Positions 1 to 8,187 of a stretch of 64,000 nucleotides of DNA are shown piece by piece. Every line of letters starts with the position of its first letter. The stretch's first letter is position 1. Made by a program: the position numbers and the translations under genes. The DNA lies in the NCBI RefSeq assembly GCF_028826105.1, contig NZ_JAQGPL010000001.1:3560501-3624500 (forward strand). The letters are read 5' to 3'. Origin of the DNA: Paenibacillus humicola (GTDB taxonomy: Bacteria > Bacillota > Bacilli > Paenibacillales > Paenibacillaceae). The notes under the pieces are model-generated. The model was not told the DNA's origin. It worked only from the letters and a program-made list of their open reading frames with translations, and searched no databases.

Positions 1-340
1 CGCTGATGACGGTGATGCCGTGCTTGCGCATGAGCAGCTGGAGCCCTTTGTACAGGCGCTCGACGGTTTGTTCCTTGCGCTGCTGAACGGCGCCGAAATC
101 GATCGAAACCGCTCCTTCGGCGATCCGGATGCCGTAGGTATCCGCTTTCCGCAGCGTCGCGTGCACCTCGGCGCTTCGCAGCAGCGCCTTGGACGGGATA
201 CAGCCCTGATGCAGGCACGTTCCGCCGAGCTTGCCCTTTTCGATCAGCACGACGTTTTTGCCTGCCTGCGCCGCCCTGATGGCAGCCGTATATCCCCCAA
301 TGCCTCCGCCGAGTACGGCGATATCGCATGAAATGGTCAC
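1..340 (-). CDS. lpdA: Dihydrolipoyl dehydrogenase, N-terminal part (runs off window start)
   Basis: The first 113 residues are visible. They contain an FAD-binding GGGIGGYTAAIRAAQ segment near residue 10 and the redox-active disulfide motif GGTCLHQGCIPSK near residue 40, both diagnostic of E3, which reoxidises the lipoyl group of 2-oxo acid dehydrogenase complexes. The start is GTG at 340 with GGGAGG about 11 bases upstream. The divergent yqzF neighbour and the B. subtilis gene order suggest this is the branched-chain (bkd) E3, often called lpdV. That assignment is inferred, because the rest of the operon lies outside the window. Confidence 0.9.
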   Translation of the reverse strand, partial: MTISCDIAVLGGGIGGYTAAIRAAQAGKNVVLIEKGKLGGTCLHQGCIPSKALLRSAEVHATLRKADTYGIRIAEGAVSIDFGAVQQRKEQTVERLYKGLQLLMRKHGITVIS

Positions 341-549
341 TTTGGTTGGTTCCTCCCGGCATGAATAAAATTTTGCTTCGCCGTCCCCCGGCGTCCGGGT
401 TTACGGTGTGGATAATCCTTCTTCGGATCTATTGTACCTTTTTTCGCTGTCCGGGGAAACCTGGAGGACCGTCCCGCAAATAGACAGCCGTGGAGCAAAA
501 CGGTATGATAAGGACGAAGCTGTTTTGCATACGGGAGGATCATGCGGGA

Positions 550-843
550 ATGAAAGAAATCATCGCTCGGTTTATCGCCATTATGCTGCTCGTCATTCCA
601 GGCCTTGGAGCGACTTATGGATTTTTGCTTATGAAGGATGCCGTTTTTCAATACTTCTCGTCACTGGGTGAGAACGCCTCCGGCGAGCCGTTCGGTTGGG
701 GGAAAATGCTCCTGGGATTCGTGCTGTTTGCGTTCGGAATCGGTTTTATCGGGGGCTGGACGTTCTTCCGGGACCGGAAACGGAATTATGTAGCCCCAAG
801 GTTCAAGCAAAAACGGCCTCGTCCGCCGCGGCAGAACGTTTAA
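550..843 (+). CDS. yqzF: DUF2627 family membrane protein (YqzF-like)
   Basis: A protein of 97 residues. It begins MKEIIARFIAIMLLVIPG, has two predicted membrane segments (about residues 5-25 and 50-70) and ends in a strongly basic tail. This pattern matches the DUF2627/YqzF family, whose role is unknown. The ATG at 550 is preferred over an in-frame ATG 60 bases upstream because it starts the family domain and has GGGAGG 11 bases before it. It is divergent from lpdA, the same neighbourhood as in Bacillus. Confidence 0.8.
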   Translation: MKEIIARFIAIMLLVIPGLGATYGFLLMKDAVFQYFSSLGENASGEPFGWGKMLLGFVLFAFGIGFIGGWTFFRDRKRNYVAPRFKQKRPRPPRQNV

Positions 844-963
844 TCTGCGCTTCATAGGTGGACGCCTCTTGCCGTTCTTTGAGAGGAAGTTGCCAGCCTA
901 GGGAGTTACCAGCCTGTTTATAGCAAAGTTTGGCAGTTCAATGATCCTATATGCTTAACGATC

Positions 964-1002
964 GAAAAAAGGAAGGCCGCAACGGTGACGGCCTTCCTTT
1001 TT
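964..1002. terminator. Bidirectional terminator between yqzF and clpP
   Basis: A perfect nine-pair stem (GGAAGGCCG at 971-979 with CGGCCTTCC at 989-997) is flanked by six A on the left and five T on the right. It can stop transcription of yqzF on the plus strand and clpP on the minus strand. The rest of 844-1103 shows no further gene. Confidence 0.9.
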
Positions 1003-1103
1003 CAATTATGGATAAGCAAAGATGCATCTGGTCCGCACAAGCTGCAGCCCGGCAGTTGCTGCAGGCTAGCATCCGGTTCGTCCACAGCAAATTCTTGGTT
1101 TAC

Positions 1104-1688
1104 CTAGGCGACAATGATGTGGTCCACCAGACCGTAAGCTTTAGCCTCCTCCGCGCTCATAAAATGGTCGCGGTCCGTATCCTGGTCGATTTGTTCCAGG
1201 CTTTGGCCTGTATGCTCGGATAAAATCCGGTTTATTTTCTCTCTCGTTTTCAAAATCCACCGGGCGTGGATTTGAATATCCGATGCCTGGCCTCTCGCCC
1301 CGCCGAGCGGCTGATGGATCATCACTTCGCTGTTCGGCAGCGCGTACCGCTTCCCTTTCGCGCCGCCCGTAAGCAGAACCGCTCCGAAGCTGGCGGCCAT
1401 TCCGGTGCAAATCGTAGATACATCCGGCTTAATGTAATTCATCGTATCGTAAATGGCGAAGCCCGCCGTTACCGAGCCGCCCGGGCTGTTAATGTAGAGC
1501 TGGATATCTTTGTCGGGATCGTCCGCCGCCAGGAATAACAGCTGGGCTACGATGATATTGGCCATGCCGTCCTCCACTTCGCCGTTGATCATAATGATCC
1601 GGTCCTTCAGCAAACGGGAGTATATATCGTAGCTGCGCTCACCGGTTCTCGTCTGCTCGATGACATAAGGCACCAGGTTCAGCGTCAT
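1104..1688 (-). CDS. clpP: ATP-dependent Clp protease proteolytic subunit (ClpP paralogue)
   Basis: A 194-residue serine protease of the ClpP family. The catalytic triad is visible: Ser100 in GMAASFG, His125 in VMIHQPLGG and Asp174 in DTDRD. The glycine-rich SPGGSVTAG segment is also present. ClpP forms a tetradecameric chamber fed by ClpX or ClpC ATPases. Its linkage to a sigma factor gene 18 bases upstream, rather than to the usual clpP locus, suggests a second copy, although the rest of the genome is not visible. The annotated ATG lies directly against the only ribosome site (AGAGGG); a CTG two codons later would give the canonical [11 protein letters not shown]-terminus. Confidence 0.93.
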   Translation of the reverse strand: MTLNLVPYVIEQTRTGERSYDIYSRLLKDRIIMINGEVEDGMANIIVAQLLFLAADDPDKDIQLYINSPGGSVTAGFAIYDTMNYIKPDVSTICTGMAASFGAVLLTGGAKGKRYALPNSEVMIHQPLGGARGQASDIQIHARWILKTREKINRILSEHTGQSLEQIDQDTDRDHFMSAEEAKAYGLVDHIIVA

Positions 1689-1706
1689 CCCTCTTTTCTT
1701 CGTGAG

Positions 1707-2483
1707 TTAAGCCGCAGCTCCCATGATGACGGAACCGCTGCCGATTCGCATGGAACCGTCAATACGGCCATCAACGCGAGAACGGGTTTCGGTGGTCATA
1801 TGACCGATGGCAATCGCAGACACGGCAGGCTTCGTACGTTCGTACGCGAGCCGAACCAGCGCCTGTGCGTCGGCTTGACGGAAAGCCTCCAAGTAAGAAG
1901 CAATCCATTCCGCGGATATGGGCTTTTCGCTTTCGGAATCAGCGCCCGTGACCTCGTCCGAGTCCCGTTTCTGGGCGGCAATCGACGTTCTGGCGCGGTG
2001 CAGGCATGCTTTTACAGCCCCCTCCGATATTTCCAGCCACCTGGAAACTTCGGGTGACGTATATTTGAATACATCGCGCAGCAGGAACACGGTCATTTGC
2101 AGAGGAGTCAGCCTCCGGACAATCCGTTCCAGCGCCGCTTCCACATCGGATGGATTCGGAAACGGATTCTCCCGCAAGCAGGCTTCCTCGCAAAGCTGCT
2201 GATCAATCGTTTCGAAACGCGCCCGGCGCTTACGGTCAATCCGGCTGTTTTTGGCAATTCGCATCAGATAAGCGAGCGGGTTTTGATGCGAACGTTCGCC
2301 GCAGATGACGGGCAGTGCGCGGAGAATCGCTTCCTGCGCCAAGTCCTCCGCATCCCAGGCCGATTCGGTCAGGGATAGACAGTACCGGAACAGGGACTGC
2401 TGCAGCTCCCGGATCTCGTTCCACTCCCCCGTTTCGGAGCGGGGACGATAAAAACCGCCGTCGACGCCATGTTTTTGCTGCAA
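1707..2483 (-). CDS. Sigma-70 family (ECF-type) RNA polymerase sigma factor
   Basis: A 258-residue protein. Region 2 is seen around residues 28-95 (DAEDLAQEAILRAL, then an RIDRKRR basic stretch). Region 4 is at about 115-165 with a helix-turn-helix (TSPEVSRWLEISEGAVKACL). A tail of roughly 85 residues follows region 4 and begins like a SnoaL/NTF2-type extension (YLEAFRQADAQALVRLA), but it is too short for the whole fold. TTG at 2483 is chosen because AAAGGAGG lies 8 to 9 bases upstream; a GTG nine bases earlier sits inside the ribosome site. It is probably cotranscribed with clpP. No anti-sigma gene is adjacent. Confidence 0.85.
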   Translation of the reverse strand: MQQKHGVDGGFYRPRSETGEWNEIRELQQSLFRYCLSLTESAWDAEDLAQEAILRALPVICGERSHQNPLAYLMRIAKNSRIDRKRRARFETIDQQLCEEACLRENPFPNPSDVEAALERIVRRLTPLQMTVFLLRDVFKYTSPEVSRWLEISEGAVKACLHRARTSIAAQKRDSDEVTGADSESEKPISAEWIASYLEAFRQADAQALVRLAYERTKPAVSAIAIGHMTTETRSRVDGRIDGSMRIGSGSVIMGAAA

Positions 2484-2649
2484 CCGCGGCACCTCCTTTG
2501 TATTTCGTCTTCACATTGTAAACGAATCGGCCGGCCAAAACGATACGCTGAAGCCAAATTAAAGTCCGTTTTCCCTAGGAGTACCGGCTATACGCCTTCT
2601 TTTGGCGAAGGGACAAAATTGTTCCCTCAACAATGGAAGCCCGTACAAT

Positions 2650-2692
2650 AAAAAAGCACTCCCGCAACGGAACAAGCCCGTCCAAGGAGTGC
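2650..2692 (-). terminator. Terminator after spo0A
   Basis: On the minus strand a stem (GCACTCC with GGAGTGC, plus an inner ACGG/CCGT pairing) is followed by six T. It lies 25 bases past the spo0A stop. The stretch from here to the sigma factor start (2484-2649) holds no gene. Confidence 0.85.
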
Positions 2693-2716
2693 CGGTTATT
2701 CATCAATTTCTTCCTT

Positions 2717-3538
2717 TCAGCTGACTTTATGCTCGATCCGCAGCTTGTCCGCAACCATCGCGATAAATTCGCTGTTCGTCGGTTTCGACTTGCTGATGTT
2801 GATCGTGTACCCGAACAAATGACTGATGCTGTCAATATTGCCGCGCGTCCAAGCGACTTCGATGGCATGCCGGATGGCGCGTTCGACACGGGAGGGCGTC
2901 GTCTTGAATTTTTCCGCGATTGCCGGATATAGCGTCTTCGTAATGGCGCCTAAAATTTCGATGTTGTTGTATACCATCGTGATCGCTTCGCGAAGGTACT
3001 GATACCCTTTAATATGAGCCGGAACCCCGATTTCATGGATGATGCTCGTAATATTCGCATCGAGGTTTTTTCCTTTGGCGATCGGCACGACATTCGACTT
3101 CATGGTCAGAGACGAAGCGGTCGAGAAGGACGAAGACGAGGAGGAAACGACCGTCGCATTACCAACCAGCTGACGAATACGATTAGCCAAAATTTCCATG
3201 TCAAACGGCTTTAATATGTAGTAGGATGCACCGAGCTGAACCGCCTTTTGCGTAATGTTTTCTTGACCGAATGCAGTCAGCATAATAATTTTCGGCATCG
3301 GGGACAAATTCATCTCGCGGAGACGCTCGAGTACGCCGAGACCGTCAAGATGAGGCATAATAATATCGAGTATGAGTACATCCGGTGCTTTGCGCGATTC
3401 TTCGAGCAGGCGGAGCACTTCTTCGCCGTTATAAGCTACACCGGCTATGACCATATCGTTTTGTTCAGAAATATACTCCGACAGCAAATTCGTGAATTCC
3501 CTGTTGTCGTCAGCCAACAAAACCTCAATTCTTTGCAA
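2717..3538 (-). CDS. spo0A: Sporulation master regulator Spo0A
   Basis: A 273-residue response regulator. The receiver domain covers residues 1-125, with acidic pocket Asp10/Asp11, phosphoacceptor Asp58 (LILDII), Thr88 and Lys110. A serine-rich linker follows at about 133-142. The DNA-binding domain ends with the near-invariant recognition region [15 protein letters not shown] and the C-terminus RIEHKVS. It is the final target of the phosphorelay and controls entry into sporulation. TTG at 3538 follows AAGGAGG by nine bases. It lies directly downstream of spoIVB, as in B. subtilis. The upstream region holds three 0A boxes, so autoregulation is likely. Confidence 0.98.
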   Translation of the reverse strand: MQRIEVLLADDNREFTNLLSEYISEQNDMVIAGVAYNGEEVLRLLEESRKAPDVLILDIIMPHLDGLGVLERLREMNLSPMPKIIMLTAFGQENITQKAVQLGASYYILKPFDMEILANRIRQLVGNATVVSSSSSSFSTASSLTMKSNVVPIAKGKNLDANITSIIHEIGVPAHIKGYQYLREAITMVYNNIEILGAITKTLYPAIAEKFKTTPSRVERAIRHAIEVAWTRGNIDSISHLFGYTINISKSKPTNSEFIAMVADKLRIEHKVS

Positions 3539-3620
3539 GATCCTTATCCTCCTTAGACTGTAAACGTCGTTAATATAATATTGGCCCTCATGATGTTCTT
3601 CATTTCTGTCTGTTTAAATG

Positions 3621-3648
3621 GGTTCGACATCGTGAATTAAATTCCTTC
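3621..3648 (-). promoter_or_regulatory. Candidate sigma-H promoter of spo0A
   Basis: Reading the minus strand, GAAGGAATT (3648-3640) fits the sigma-H -35 consensus. After 13 bases it is followed by CGAAC (3626-3622), close to the GAAT-type -10. The -10 overlaps the first 0A box, as expected for feedback control by Spo0A. Confidence 0.55.
3623..3629 (-). promoter_or_regulatory. 0A box 1 (TGTCGAA)
   Basis: A perfect seven-base match to the Spo0A binding consensus, read on the minus strand, overlapping the putative sigma-H -10 of spo0A. Confidence 0.65.
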
Positions 3649-3655
3649 TGTCGAA
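3649..3655 (+). promoter_or_regulatory. 0A box 2 (TGTCGAA)
   Basis: A perfect 0A box in the opposite orientation to box 1, immediately upstream of the putative sigma-H -35 of spo0A. Confidence 0.65.
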
Positions 3656-3733
3656 TAATATTTTTCTTTATTTTTATTGTTACGTGCTTTATAATAAATA
3701 ATTTATTACATGGAATACCACCATTCGAACAAA

Positions 3734-3740
3734 TTCGACA
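3734..3740 (-). promoter_or_regulatory. 0A box 3 (TGTCGAA)
   Basis: A third perfect 0A box about 200 bases upstream of the spo0A start and just past the spoIVB terminator. A near match (TTCGAAC) lies at 3724-3730. Confidence 0.6.
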
Positions 3741-3757
3741 CTACAAGCTGTAAAACC

Positions 3758-3793
3758 AAAAATCCTAAGGGGCGATTATGCCGCCTTAAGATT
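3758..3793 (-). terminator. Terminator overlapping the 3' end of spoIVB
   Basis: On the minus strand AATCTTAAGG, which encodes the last spoIVB residues, pairs with CCTTAGGATT past the stop codon, with one mismatch, and is followed by TTT. The upstream arm of the stem lies inside the coding sequence. Confidence 0.7.
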
Positions 3794-5107
3794 TGGTTTT
3801 GCCTCCGGCTGCTTCAAGAGCACGCCGGCATCCTGAAGCATCCACTCGATAAAGCATCCGTATCCGGACGTCGGATCGTTAACGAATACGTGGGTCACGG
3901 CACCGATAAGTCTTCCGTTTTGAATGATCGGACTTCCCGACATGCCCTGAACGATGCCGCCGGTTTGTTCCAGCAATCGAGGGTCGGTAATTTTAATTAC
4001 CATTCCTTTTGTGGCCGGTGATGATTGGTGCGTGACGTGGACGATTTCAACGTTAAACCGTTCCACCTTTTGTCCGTTCACGACGGTCAGCAGCTGAGCC
4101 GGGCCTTCCTGCACTTCCTCCGCAAAAGCGACCGGAATCGGCTGCTCGTTGTAGCTGTGAGATGGAAGTTCTTTCATTTTTCCGAAGATGCCGAAGGACG
4201 TATTTCGTTCAATATTTCCAAGCACTTTGCTTTCTTTAATAAAATGCGCTCGCTTCTCGCCGGGTTCGCCGCTCTGGCTTTTATTGATCGAGGTGACGTT
4301 GGACTGCAAAATTTGGCCTTCGCCCACTTCAATCGGTGTCTGTGTATCCATATCCGTGATGACATGGCCCAGAGCACCGTATACGCCCTGATCCGGCGCA
4401 TAAAACGTCAGCGTTCCGACACCTGCTGCGGAATCGCGAATGTATAGTCCGAGTCTCCATGCGCGGTCTTCAATGTCGTACACCGGGGAAAGCTTCGTTT
4501 GGAACAGCTTGGTACCCCGTTTGACGGTAAGCTCGAGCTGCCGCTTCGATTTGCCGGCTTCTTCGGCCATTTCGGCCATTTTATGAACTTCATTGACGTT
4601 CTTGCCATTAATATGGGTGATCAAATCGCCGAGCTGAAGATCCGCCTCTTCGCCTGGAGATACCTTGACGCCTTTGCTGCCGACTACCTGATGATGGCCA
4701 ACAACCATAATGCCCGCGGACCGGACTTTAACTCCGATCGTTTGCCCGCCCGGGATGACCTTAAGATCGGGCACGACATTCACCTTGACGGTTTTAAACG
4801 GAATTTTCCCGAACAGCTTCAGTTTAATCGTTGCGGGTCCGCTTTGGTTTGCTTCAATGGATAAGGGCTTGTTCAAATCGACGGAATGCAAACGGGTCGA
4901 AGAACCGTTCACCTGCAAGGTCGGAGGATCGACCGTAACCTGCGCGTGTACAGGCATGCCGTAATGCAGCTGTTTTAACTGTCCCGAGAATATCCGCAGC
5001 TCATTGGGAAAGGCGGCGTAATGCTGAAAAGGGGAGGACATACCGAGCATACAAACGATGATGACAAGAACAAGACCGAGCCACCGTTTCCGCTGGTTGG
5101 CATTCAA
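3776..5107 (-). CDS. spoIVB: SpoIVB serine peptidase (sporulation signalling protease)
   Basis: About 443 residues. An N-terminal membrane anchor or uncleaved signal lies at about residues 9-27. A PDZ domain at about 125-200 contains GDLITHINGKNV. The S55-family peptidase domain follows, with the catalytic His in GALGHVITD and the catalytic Ser in GIVQGMSGSPI near residue 390. SpoIVB is secreted by the forespore and cleaves SpoIVFA to release pro-sigma-K processing in the mother cell. TTG at 5107 is preferred because AGGGAG lies 10 bases upstream; a GTG at 5116 lies one base after that site. It is followed by spo0A, the conserved Bacillus arrangement. Confidence 0.96.
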   Translation of the reverse strand: MNANQRKRWLGLVLVIIVCMLGMSSPFQHYAAFPNELRIFSGQLKQLHYGMPVHAQVTVDPPTLQVNGSSTRLHSVDLNKPLSIEANQSGPATIKLKLFGKIPFKTVKVNVVPDLKVIPGGQTIGVKVRSAGIMVVGHHQVVGSKGVKVSPGEEADLQLGDLITHINGKNVNEVHKMAEMAEEAGKSKRQLELTVKRGTKLFQTKLSPVYDIEDRAWRLGLYIRDSAAGVGTLTFYAPDQGVYGALGHVITDMDTQTPIEVGEGQILQSNVTSINKSQSGEPGEKRAHFIKESKVLGNIERNTSFGIFGKMKELPSHSYNEQPIPVAFAEEVQEGPAQLLTVVNGQKVERFNVEIVHVTHQSSPATKGMVIKITDPRLLEQTGGIVQGMSGSPIIQNGRLIGAVTHVFVNDPTSGYGCFIEWMLQDAGVLLKQPEAKPNLKAA

Positions 5108-5229
5108 TGACTTCACGCTCCCTGTTGCTTCATCGCTTGACGAGAAAGGTGTTCGCCATTTGCGTACCTTTAAGGTATCCCTGCCCCTAATGTTTTATGT
5201 CGCCAAAAACATTCCCTGAATGCCTCTCA

Positions 5230-6930
5230 TTACGCCCCCTTTTGCCTGTGCGCCAAGTCGAGCATTTCCTGCGCATGGTGCCGCGTTTTTTCCGTTACTT
5301 CCACTCCGCCGAGCATCCGGGCGAGCTCTTCGATGCGCAGAACGGCTTCGAGCTCGGTCACGCTCGTCATCGTCCTGCCGGCAACGACCGATTTTTTAAT
5401 TTCATAATGGTAATCCGCCATGCAGGCAACCTGCGGCAAGTGTGTAATGGAAAACACCTGGCACTGCCCGGATAGTCTCGACAGCTTCTCGGCGATCGCC
5501 TGTGCCGCGCGGCCGCTCACGCCGGTATCGACTTCGTCGAATACGAGCACCGGCACGCGGTCAATGGCGGCAAAAATCGCTTTAAGCGCCAGCATAACGC
5601 GGGACATTTCGCCTCCCGATGCGATCTTGCTGAGCGGCTTCAGCGGTTCGCCCGGATTCGGCGCGATCAGAAAGGCCGCTTCATCGATGCCGCTTGGCAT
5701 CAAGCGGAAGCCGTCGCCGTCCTCATGCTGCGTCAGCTCGACCTTAAAGACGGTCCGTTCCATCTGCAGCTCGCGAAGCTCCGCTTCGATGGCGCCGGCC
5801 AGCCGCTTGGCCGCCTCGCGGCGGTGCGCCGATAACGTCTTCCCAAGGCGGGCCGCCTCCTGAAAGGCATCCTGCAGCTCCTGACGGAGCTTGCCGATAT
5901 GCTCGTCGCGATTTTCGATTTTATCGGCTTCCGATTGAATTCGCTGCAAATAGGTTAAAATATCGGGGATCGTCTCTCCGTATTTCCGTTTCAGGCTGTT
6001 CAGCAGATCCAGCCGGTCGTCGATCAGCGCGAGACGCTCCGGGTCGGATTCCACGCCGTCGCGATAGCCCCTCAGCTGAAACGCGGCGTCCTCAAGCTGG
6101 TAAAACGCCGACTGCAGCTGCTCCAGCAGCGGGCTAAGCACGGCCGGATCGTAATCGCGGATATCCTCGATGCGCACAATCGAGCGGCTGATCGCATCCA
6201 GCCCTTTGCTGCCGTATAGATGCGCGTACGCCTCCGATGCGGAATCGCGTCTTTTGACGGCATGCATGAGCCGCTGTTTCTCCTCGAGAAGCTGCTCGTC
6301 CTCGCCTGCCGTTAATTGTGCCGAAGCGATTTCTTCGATTTGGAAGCGGTACAGGTCAAGCATCTGCATATTTTGCCTGCTTGAATCCTCAAGCCCCTTC
6401 AAATCCTGACGAACCGCCTCATACCGCCGGTACGTAGCGCGGTATTTCTCCACTAGTTTCGCCACTTGGTCGCCCGCATATGAATCGAGCCAGTCCAGAT
6501 GCTTCTCCGTGCACAGAAGCGACTGATGCTCGTGCTGGCCGTGTATGTTGACGAGACATTCACCGATCTCGCGCAGCATCGACAGCGTGACGATGTGTCC
6601 GTTAACGCGGCTTACGCTTTTGCCGTGCACCGAAAGCTCGCGGCGAACGATCAGGCATTCGTCCGATGAAGCGTTTAATCCGAATGCGTTCAGCGTTCCC
6701 CAAACCGGATGACCCGAAGGAAGATCGAACATCGCTTCGATTTCGGCCTTGTCGCATCCGTACCGGACCATCTCCGACGCGCCTCTGCCTCCGACGACCA
6801 GACTGAGCGCATCGATCAGGATCGACTTGCCCGCACCGGTCTCACCGGTCAAAACATGGAAACCATGATGAAAACGGACGGTTACCGATTCAATAACAGC
6901 CAGATTGCGGATAGACAGCTCACGAAGCAT
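5230..6930 (-). CDS. recN: DNA repair protein RecN
   Basis: A 566-residue SMC-like ATPase. Walker A is GETGAGKS at residues 29-36. Long coiled-coil arms occupy about 150-370. The ABC signature KIASGGEMSRV is followed by Walker B VLVFDEVDTGVSG. RecN binds DNA ends and helps gather double-strand breaks for recombination. The start ATG has AAGGAGG seven to nine bases upstream. It follows argR in the same direction with a short gap, as in B. subtilis. Confidence 0.97.
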   Translation of the reverse strand: MLRELSIRNLAVIESVTVRFHHGFHVLTGETGAGKSILIDALSLVVGGRGASEMVRYGCDKAEIEAMFDLPSGHPVWGTLNAFGLNASSDECLIVRRELSVHGKSVSRVNGHIVTLSMLREIGECLVNIHGQHEHQSLLCTEKHLDWLDSYAGDQVAKLVEKYRATYRRYEAVRQDLKGLEDSSRQNMQMLDLYRFQIEEIASAQLTAGEDEQLLEEKQRLMHAVKRRDSASEAYAHLYGSKGLDAISRSIVRIEDIRDYDPAVLSPLLEQLQSAFYQLEDAAFQLRGYRDGVESDPERLALIDDRLDLLNSLKRKYGETIPDILTYLQRIQSEADKIENRDEHIGKLRQELQDAFQEAARLGKTLSAHRREAAKRLAGAIEAELRELQMERTVFKVELTQHEDGDGFRLMPSGIDEAAFLIAPNPGEPLKPLSKIASGGEMSRVMLALKAIFAAIDRVPVLVFDEVDTGVSGRAAQAIAEKLSRLSGQCQVFSITHLPQVACMADYHYEIKKSVVAGRTMTSVTELEAVLRIEELARMLGGVEVTEKTRHHAQEMLDLAHRQKGA

Positions 6931-6999
6931 GCGAATTCTCCTCCTTCATTAATCAAACGGTAAGTTCGTTATTGGCCCATCATCGGCGCCGTGCCGAGA

Positions 7000-7455
7000 T
7001 CAGCTCATGAATTCCAGCAGCCTTGCGACGGTATCCGCGCTTTGCTTCTTGGTCCGGCAAATGATGAGAATCGTATCGTCGCCGCAAATGGTGCCCATCA
7101 CTTCCTGCCATTCCATATTGTCGATCAAAGCGCCGATCGCATTCGCCGTACCCGGCAGACATTTCATCACGACTAGATGATCCGTATAATCGATATGCAG
7201 AAAATGGTCGGCAAGCGCGCGCTTTAATTTGTGCACGGGATTGCCCCGCTGTTCCTGCGGCATGGAGTATTTGTACCTTCCTTCCCCATCGCCGGAAGGC
7301 ACTTTGATCAGCTGCATTTCCTTAATATCCCTCGAAACCGTCGCCTGCGTCACCTGCATGCCGTCGGCACGCAACGCTTCGACAAGCTCCTCCTGCGTCT
7401 CGATCGTTTGGCTTGTAATCAGTTCCCTGATCTTCATCTGTCTGACGCTCTTCAT
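7000..7455 (-). CDS. argR: Arginine repressor ArgR/AhrC
   Basis: A 151-residue protein. The N-terminal winged helix (about residues 8-75) contains VTQATVSRDIKEMQL, the DNA recognition region of the family. The C-terminal hexamerisation and arginine-binding domain contains GTICGDDTILIICR. It represses arginine biosynthesis and activates catabolism when bound to L-arginine. AAAGGAGG lies five bases before the ATG. No ARG box or arginine gene was recognised in this window, so its targets lie elsewhere. Confidence 0.96.
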   Translation of the reverse strand: MKSVRQMKIRELITSQTIETQEELVEALRADGMQVTQATVSRDIKEMQLIKVPSGDGEGRYKYSMPQEQRGNPVHKLKRALADHFLHIDYTDHLVVMKCLPGTANAIGALIDNMEWQEVMGTICGDDTILIICRTKKQSADTVARLLEFMS

Positions 7456-7515
7456 AAGACCCTCCTTTAAAGGTTCAGCATTCGTCTCGTCCTCTATATT
7501 GTGCCATTTCGGAAA

Positions 7516-7974
7516 TCAGCCGAACCGGAAAACGATCGTGCGGATCGTTCTCTCCTTCTGATCGACGAACAGCACCCCTTCGCATTCGGGCAGCAGCAGC
7601 GCGTACACAAGCAGCCGATCCCGGACGCCGCTGCCTGTCCAATCGATCGGCATTCGGTCCCGCGCGGTCTTAACTATATAATGTTTGCCATCTTTCTCCG
7701 CAATCAAATCAATAAAAAGTCTGCTTTGCAGCTCCTCGCCGTCCAAGTCGATCGTAATCGGCACACGATATTTTCCGTGCGTCACCTCAAAGCCTGCCTG
7801 CTCCAGAAACCGGACGTTCTCGTCGTCCTCCCGCACTTTCTCCGCCTCGCTCAGCAGGAGTTTCGAGCGCATGCCCGGAGGCTCGTGCAGCCAGCGATAA
7901 AAACCGCGGTATACCCAGTATAGAATAAGCCCTGCCGCAACGATCATAACGAGCCAATCGCCGTAGTTTCCCAT
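7516..7974 (-). CDS. Uncharacterised membrane-anchored protein, possibly a degenerate PD-(D/E)XK fold
   Basis: A 152-residue protein. A single membrane segment lies at about residues 6-22, followed by a soluble domain at 35-152. The pattern FIDLIAEKDGKHYIVK (Asp89, Lys102) resembles the core of PD-(D/E)XK nucleases, but the usual acidic or Gln residue two before the Lys is Ile or Val, so activity is doubtful. ATG at 7974 is chosen over a start 24 bases upstream because AGGAGG sits seven bases before it. It lies between tlyA and argR and is probably cotranscribed with them. I do not recognise a named family. Confidence 0.7.
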   Translation of the reverse strand: MGNYGDWLVMIVAAGLILYWVYRGFYRWLHEPPGMRSKLLLSEAEKVREDDENVRFLEQAGFEVTHGKYRVPITIDLDGEELQSRLFIDLIAEKDGKHYIVKTARDRMPIDWTGSGVRDRLLVYALLLPECEGVLFVDQKERTIRTIVFRFG

Positions 7975-8187
7975 ATCCGCACCTCCTCGCGAAAGCAACA
8001 GCTATAAATGAGTTTCGCGATGAAGGGTTGATTTTCCTCTTCCACCCAAACACGAACGCTTGTTTGGTTTTTTCAGTTTAACAAATTATTCGCCGAATGG
8101 AAAGGGGAACAAACGGTAAAATCGACAAAAAAAAGCTTTCCTCCTCGGCAGTCCGAAAAAGAAAGCTTCTCTGTATCCAAGCATAGG

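Noticed and set aside
2610..2626. Imperfect palindrome and GGAAC motif upstream of the sigma factor gene, considered as an autoregulated ECF promoter
   Set aside because: The spacing to the nearest CGT-type -10 is about 26 bases, too long for an ECF promoter, and the palindrome has several mismatches.
5120..5230. Possible sigma-G promoter ahead of spoIVB
   Set aside because: GAATG with CATTAGG at a 17-base spacing only partly matches the sigma-G consensus. Forespore control is expected from the family but not shown by this sequence.
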